9,744 nt of DNA from an uncultured Collinsella sp. (GTDB lineage: Bacteria; Actinomycetota; Coriobacteriia; Coriobacteriales; Coriobacteriaceae): NCBI GenBank assembly GCA_902494585.1, contig CABUUD010000068.1:1-9744 (forward strand), given 5' to 3'. The position numbers and the translations under genes are program-made. Below are positions 6,460 to 9,744 of the stretch, piece by piece. The notes beneath the pieces were generated by a model, which saw nothing but the letters and a program-made list of their open reading frames with translations, did not search any database and was not told where the DNA came from. Position 1 is the stretch's first letter. Each line of letters starts with the position of its first letter.

Positions 6460-7860
6460 TTATGCCTCCTCGATGGAATCGACGGATAGAACAATCTCGC
6501 TGGCACCCAGATCGAGCGCCTGCTTGATGACCTTTGCCGGCAGTGGGAAGCTTTCCATAACACTCGGTTTAAACGGGCGGACCTTGCCCACAAACAGCTC
6601 CTTGCCGTCGGCTAGGATTCGTACGCAGGCGGCGTCGACCGGTCGGCGGACGCGGAAGTTGAGTTTGGTGAGTGCCACAGCCGTAATGCGTGCCGGCAGC
6701 GCGTAGCCCGCGTTGCCGGCAGGGGAGACCTTGAGCTGGCAATTCGCGCCCGCAGCGCCCGCATCGGCCCCAGCGCTGCCGCCCAGCGCGTACGCCGCCG
6801 CGGCCGCACCGGCGCGATCGGACTCGGTCGTCACGTTGTCGGCCAAATCGTGCACGTGCAGTACGTTGCCGCAGGCAAAGATGCCCGGCACGCCCGTTTG
6901 CAGGCTCTGATCAACCACGGCGCCGCGCGTGCGTGGGTCAAGCTCAACGCCCGCGCCCACTGAAAGCTCGTTCTCGGGAATCAATCCCACCGAAAGCAGC
7001 AGCGTGTCGCACGGAACGATGCGCTCCGTTCCGGCAATGGGCGCCAGATGTTCGTCGACCTGGCTTACCTCGACCGCTTCCACGCGGTTGTGCCCGATCA
7101 CGCGTGTGACGGTGGTGGACAGGTGCAGCGGAATTCCAAAGTCGTGCAGGCAGTTCTTCACATTGCGGCGCAGGCCGTTGGCGTACGGCATGAGCTCGTA
7201 CACGCCCTCGACCGAAATCCCCTCGAGCGTGCAGCGGCGCGCCATGATAAGTCCGATGTCACCCGAGCCCAAAATGACGGCACGCGAGCCGGGCTTGAGG
7301 TTTTCGATATTGATGTATCGCTGCGCCAGGCCGGCCGTAAACACGCCGGCGGGGCGGCTACCGGGAATCTTGATCTCGCTGCGCGTGCGCTCACGGCAAC
7401 CCATAGCAAGAACGACCGCACGTCCTGTGAGCTGCAGCATGCCAGTGGGGCTCATGAGCGGGACGGTGTGGGCTGCGGTGGCTCTCGGAGCCTCGTTCAC
7501 GCCCGACGCGCTCGCGGCCGCGCCCTCACCCGAATCAATCCCAATCACCATGCTGTCCAAGAACAGCGCAATGTCGGTCGCGCGCACCTGGTCGATAAAG
7601 CGCTGCGCATACTCGGGGCCGGTCAGCTCCTGCTTAAAGTGCGATAGTCCAAAGCCGGGATGGATGCACTGGCGGAGGATTCCGCCCAGATGCTGCTCGC
7701 GCTCCACGATAGCCACGCGCGCGCTGGCCTTATGCGCGGAAAGCGCGGCCGCCATGCCGGCAGGTCCGCCGCCGATAACGACCACGTCGAACGCCTGCGT
7801 CGACACCGACGCTACAGCTCCGGTCTCCGCGCGATCGTCGCGCATACCAAACGTCGCCAT
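6460..7860 (-). CDS. NAD(P)/FAD-dependent oxidoreductase, GlpB-position subunit
   Basis: A 466-aa two-dinucleotide-fold flavoprotein. The FAD site is VVIGGGPAGMAAAL (GGGPAG at 30-35), followed by the family-typical LGGILRQCIHPGFGL around C65. The second nucleotide fold is AVILGSGDIGLIMARR (GSGDIG at 198-203). GIFACGNVLHVHDLADNVT at 327-345 is the C-terminal FAD-contact motif. A further C-terminal region (about 385-466) ends with LGASEIVLSVDSIEEA. It likely shuttles electrons between the GlpA-like subunit and a nicotinamide cofactor; that is inferred from context and fold. The ATG is 1 nt after the upstream stop, with a GGGGG ribosome binding site inside the previous gene. Ala/Gly-rich stretches at about 110-132 and 356-374 look like lineage-specific insertions or linkers. 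E. coli GlpB shares the operon position but lacks this two-fold architecture, so the symbol glpB is not applied. Confidence 0.9.
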   Translation of the reverse strand: MATFGMRDDRAETGAVASVSTQAFDVVVIGGGPAGMAAALSAHKASARVAIVEREQHLGGILRQCIHPGFGLSHFKQELTGPEYAQRFIDQVRATDIALFLDSMVIGIDSGEGAAASASGVNEAPRATAAHTVPLMSPTGMLQLTGRAVVLAMGCRERTRSEIKIPGSRPAGVFTAGLAQRYINIENLKPGSRAVILGSGDIGLIMARRCTLEGISVEGVYELMPYANGLRRNVKNCLHDFGIPLHLSTTVTRVIGHNRVEAVEVSQVDEHLAPIAGTERIVPCDTLLLSVGLIPENELSVGAGVELDPRTRGAVVDQSLQTGVPGIFACGNVLHVHDLADNVTTESDRAGAAAAAYALGGSAGADAGAAGANCQLKVSPAGNAGYALPARITAVALTKLNFRVRRPVDAACVRILADGKELFVGKVRPFKPSVMESFPLPAKVIKQALDLGASEIVLSVDSIEEA

Positions 7861-7861
7861 C

Positions 7862-9319
7862 CTAGCGCACCCCCTTCAGCGGTCCCTCGACCAGCCAAGA
7901 TCCGGCATCCTCCAGCAGCACCTTGCTGGGGTCACACCCCAGCTCGCGGGCCAGAATCGCCACCACGCGGCTCTGGCAAAAGCCACTCTGGCACCGACCC
8001 ATGCCGGCACGGCAGCGGCGCTTGACGCCCTCGACCGAAACCGCGCCCGGGCGGCGTCGGATTGCGGCCACGATCTCGGCCTCGGGCACCGTCTCGCAGC
8101 GGCAGACGATCTGCCCCCACGCGGGGTCGGACTCAATCAGCTTTTCCTTGCGCGCGAGCGGCGCACGGTCGAAGTCGTCCGGCGCGCGGCGTATAGGGTC
8201 CCAGTCGTCCCGTTCGCGCAGAGCCACGCCGGCATCGCGCAGCACCTGCTCCATGCGCTCGGCAATGGCCGGCGCGCTTGCCACGCCCGGCGACTGAATG
8301 CCCGCGGCCTGGAACAGTCCCGAAACCACGTCCGACTGCCCAATAAAGAAGTCGTTGGTCCCCTGAATGACCGGACGTCCGCCGGCAAACGCGCGCACCA
8401 CGCGGCGTGTGTCTAGATCGGGCACCAGCTTGCGCGCGCCGGTCAGCAGCGCGTTCACATCGCTCGCATAGGTCTGCGTGTCGCCCGGCTTGCGCACGGC
8501 AGCCGTGGCGGTGATCACGGTGTTGCCATGCACGGTGCCCGTCACGATAACGCCTTTCGACACCGGCGTCGGCACGGGGTAGAGCGGCATGAGCGTGCGC
8601 GGCTCCTTGTCCAGCACCACGATGTTGCCCTGACGCCAGACCATCTGGAATTCCTCGGCGCCCGCCATATGCGAGATGTCGGCGGCGCCGTTGCCCGCGG
8701 CGTTGATCAGGTAACGGCAGTGCACGTCTCCTGCGGGCGTTGCCAGCGTAAAGCGCGCGGCTCCTTCATCCGAGCCGACAGCTTCAATCGCCTCCACCGG
8801 CGCGGAACGCATAAACGTCACGCCGTTGGCAACGGCGTTTTCCAGCGCGGCGATGGCGACCTCAAAAGGGTCGACGTAACCGGTCGAAGGGCACCACAAC
8901 GCGCACGTCGCCTTAGCACTCGCGCGCGGCTCCAGCTCGTGGATGCGCTCGGGGCCGATAATCGACAGCTCGGGCACGCCGTTGGCAAGGCCATTCTGGC
9001 GCAGCTTCTCCAGGTGAGCGCGGTCTTCATCGTTGAAGCCCAGTACCATCGACCCGGTGCGGCGGAACAAAAAGCCTAGCTCCTGGGCCCACGTGCCATA
9101 TAGCTCGCAACCACGGGCGTTGACCTGCGCCTTGACCGTGCCCGGCGCCGGATCGTAACCGGCGTGCACCAGGCCGCCATTGGCCTTCGATGCGCCCAGC
9201 GCAATATCATTAGCCGCCTCGACCACGCAAATGGACAGGTCAAACCGCGCGAGCTGCCGCGCGATGGCGCACCCGGTGATGCCCGCGCCCACAATTGCGA
9301 TATCAAACGTTTCTGCCAC
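7862..9319 (-). CDS. glpA: GlpA-like FAD-dependent glycerol-3-phosphate dehydrogenase with BFD-type [2Fe-2S] domain
   Basis: A 485-aa DAO-family flavoprotein, first gene of the operon. The N-terminal FAD motif is IAIVGAGITGCAIARQL (GAGITG at 11-16), followed by GASKANGGLVHAGYD at 42-56, typical of GlpA/LhgO-type enzymes. The C-terminal domain (about 404-460) is BFD-like: CRC at 406-408 and RCQSGFC at 442-448 supply four expected [2Fe-2S] ligands C406, C408, C443 and C448. An extra cysteine, C436, occurs where related proteins as I recall them have Thr. The expected reaction is glycerol-3-phosphate to dihydroxyacetone phosphate, but relatives act on L-2-hydroxyglutarate and other 2-hydroxy acids, so the substrate is not proven. 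There is no signal peptide. The start is GTG at 9319 with GGGAGG 4 nt upstream, slightly close. Two short palindromes lie 18-45 nt upstream and may be its operators. Confidence 0.82.
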   Translation of the reverse strand: MAETFDIAIVGAGITGCAIARQLARFDLSICVVEAANDIALGASKANGGLVHAGYDPAPGTVKAQVNARGCELYGTWAQELGFLFRRTGSMVLGFNDEDRAHLEKLRQNGLANGVPELSIIGPERIHELEPRASAKATCALWCPSTGYVDPFEVAIAALENAVANGVTFMRSAPVEAIEAVGSDEGAARFTLATPAGDVHCRYLINAAGNGAADISHMAGAEEFQMVWRQGNIVVLDKEPRTLMPLYPVPTPVSKGVIVTGTVHGNTVITATAAVRKPGDTQTYASDVNALLTGARKLVPDLDTRRVVRAFAGGRPVIQGTNDFFIGQSDVVSGLFQAAGIQSPGVASAPAIAERMEQVLRDAGVALRERDDWDPIRRAPDDFDRAPLARKEKLIESDPAWGQIVCRCETVPEAEIVAAIRRRPGAVSVEGVKRRCRAGMGRCQSGFCQSRVVAILARELGCDPSKVLLEDAGSWLVEGPLKGVR

Positions 9320-9336
9320 GGTGCCTCCCAGACGAG

Positions 9337-9364
9337 TTGACAGGCTGTCAATAGGACTATCCTA
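9337..9364. promoter_or_regulatory. Two abutting palindromes upstream of the redox operon (candidate operators)
   Basis: TTGACAG-G-CTGTCAA (9337-9351) is a perfect palindrome with 7-bp arms. Directly next to it TAGGA-CTA-TCCTA (9352-9364) has perfect 5-bp arms. They start 18 nt upstream of the GTG start at 9319 and end 8 nt before its ribosome binding site. This is where a repressor would block transcription of the operon. The TTGACA within the first palindrome is not followed by a convincing -10 on either strand, so it is read as an operator rather than a -35 box. The regulator is unknown. Confidence 0.5.
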
Positions 9365-9423
9365 CGGTCTGCGCGCCCACAGCGCGGCGGCAATGCGGCG
9401 AACAGCCCCGCAGCATCCGCCAA

Positions 9424-9469
9424 CGGCAGACGAGGGGAGACCCGGCAACGTCGACAACCTCGTCTGCCG
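9424..9469. repeat. 12-bp-arm hairpin in the divergent spacer
   Basis: CGGCAGACGAGG (9424-9435) and CCTCGTCTGCCG (9458-9469) are a perfect inverted repeat around a 22-nt loop. The octamer AGACGAGG in the left arm (9428-9435) recurs at 9508-9515, next to the first copy of the 15-bp motif array, and AGACCCGG in the loop (9438-9445) recurs at 9589-9596. It therefore looks like part of the same composite region. No T-run follows. Confidence 0.65.
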
Positions 9470-9487
9470 ACAACTACGGCAACCGTT

Positions 9488-9627
9488 CGTCTCGATCTGT
9501 AACAGTTAGACGAGGATTTGGGTTCCAGACGTTACAGATTGAGACGTTAGTCTGGCGGGTCCTCCGTTTGTCTCAATCTGTAACATCTAGACCCGGAGTC
9601 CGCTCCCACCTGTTACAGATTGAGATG
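9488..9627. repeat. Four alternating copies of a 15-bp motif, forming two hairpins
   Basis: The motif GTCTCAATCTGTAAC occurs at 9489-9503 (+, one change), 9531-9545 (-), 9570-9584 (+) and 9612-9626 (-, one change). Orientation alternates, and centres are about 42, 39 and 42 bp apart, close to four helical turns. Copies 1 and 2 pair over 16 bp, and copies 3 and 4 over 16 bp, each with a G-T wobble in place of the mismatch. The array lies between the redox operon and the next + strand gene. It could be a regulator-binding array on one DNA face, or a dispersed palindromic repeat. No T-run is present, so termination is unlikely. Confidence 0.8.
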
Positions 9628-9660
9628 TTTGTGTCCGCACCGGCCCCGCTTGCAACCGTA

Positions 9661-9717
9661 GTCCCATATAAACAAACCCCGTGGTAAACTTGACCATACT
9701 GTAAATATTCCGAAAGG
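9661..9717 (+). promoter_or_regulatory. A+T-rich promoter region and ribosome binding site of the gene at 9727
   Basis: The stretch 9661-9710 is clearly richer in A and T than its surroundings. It contains TATAAA (9667-9672), TTGACC (9690-9695) and CATACT (9695-9700), but no -35/-10 pair with normal 16-18 bp spacing could be fixed. GAAAGG (9712-9717) is a good ribosome binding site 9 nt before the ATG. Promoter presence is likely; exact boxes are not assigned. Confidence 0.4.
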
Positions 9718-9726
9718 TACACCTCA

Positions 9727-9744
9727 ATGTCCAAGTACATCTCC
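9727..9744 (+). CDS. Start of a gene cut by the window edge
   Basis: ATG at 9727 begins a frame reading MSKYIS before the window ends. The GAAAGG site 9 nt upstream and the A+T-rich region before it support a real start. Six residues are too few to name the product. It is divergent from the redox operon and shares its spacer with the motif array, so co-regulation is possible. Confidence 0.6.

Noticed and set aside
6929..8416. 495-codon + strand open frame antisense to the redox operon
   Set aside because: It is the mirror of two clearly real genes with intact flavoprotein motifs; long antisense frames are expected in GC-rich DNA, and the translation is low-complexity with no recognisable domain.
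9337..9363. + strand promoter with TTGACA at 9337 and TATCCT at 9358
   Set aside because: The spacer is 15 bp, the -10 match is poor, and the next + strand gene starts almost 370 bp away with its own A+T-rich region; the TTGACA is better explained as half of a palindrome.
9488..9627. CRISPR-like array
   Set aside because: The repeats are only 15 bp, alternate in orientation rather than being direct, and no cas gene is in the window.

Overview
The window looks like chromosomal DNA from a high-GC member of the Coriobacteriia (Actinobacteria), most likely Collinsella or a close relative. That placement is an inference from the protein sequences, the GC-rich codon use, the GGAGG-type ribosome binding sites and the character of the intergenic repeats; no database search was possible. 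No tRNA, rRNA, CRISPR array, prophage or transposase gene was seen.

Layout. (1) Positions 62-2758 (+) hold a complete valS (valyl-tRNA synthetase). (2) Positions 2759-3036 are a spacer with a large nested hairpin, a smaller hairpin and a probable intrinsic terminator. (3) Positions 3037-4380 (+) hold folC (folylpolyglutamate/dihydrofolate synthase). (4) A 67-bp near-perfect palindrome separates folC from the convergent gene at 4486-5574 (-), an M24-family Xaa-Pro peptidase. (5) Positions 5575-6045 (471 bp) have no convincing gene but are packed with repeats: a 12-bp direct repeat, a terminator-like repeat, a 154-bp element bounded by 24-bp inverted repeats, and a second, inverted copy of the palindrome found after folC. 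(6) Positions 9319-6046 (-) form a tight three-gene operon: a GlpA-like FAD dehydrogenase with a C-terminal BFD-type [2Fe-2S] domain, a pyridine-nucleotide/FAD oxidoreductase, and a small five-cysteine DUF1667 protein. The gene gaps are 1 and 3 nt, and a terminator overlaps the last codons. (7) Positions 9320-9726 (407 bp) are a divergent control region with two abutting short palindromes next to the operon, a 12-bp-arm hairpin, and four copies of a 15-bp motif in alternating orientation about 41 bp apart. Positions 9365-9423 show nothing recognisable. (8) The first six codons of another + strand gene start at 9727.

How the genes fit together. valS, folC and the peptidase are housekeeping genes with no evident functional link. 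The three-gene operon is a coherent redox module: the GlpA-like subunit should oxidise glycerol-3-phosphate (or a related 2-hydroxy compound) and pass electrons through its [2Fe-2S] domain, the FAD/NAD subunit could exchange electrons with a nicotinamide cofactor, and the DUF1667 protein probably carries metal or Fe-S. This differs from the E. coli GlpABC membrane complex because no GlpC-like subunit is present.

The best candidates for undescribed biology are the repeat families in the spacers: the inverted pair of 67-bp palindromes, the 154-bp inverted-repeat element, and the alternating 15-bp motif array between the divergent promoters.
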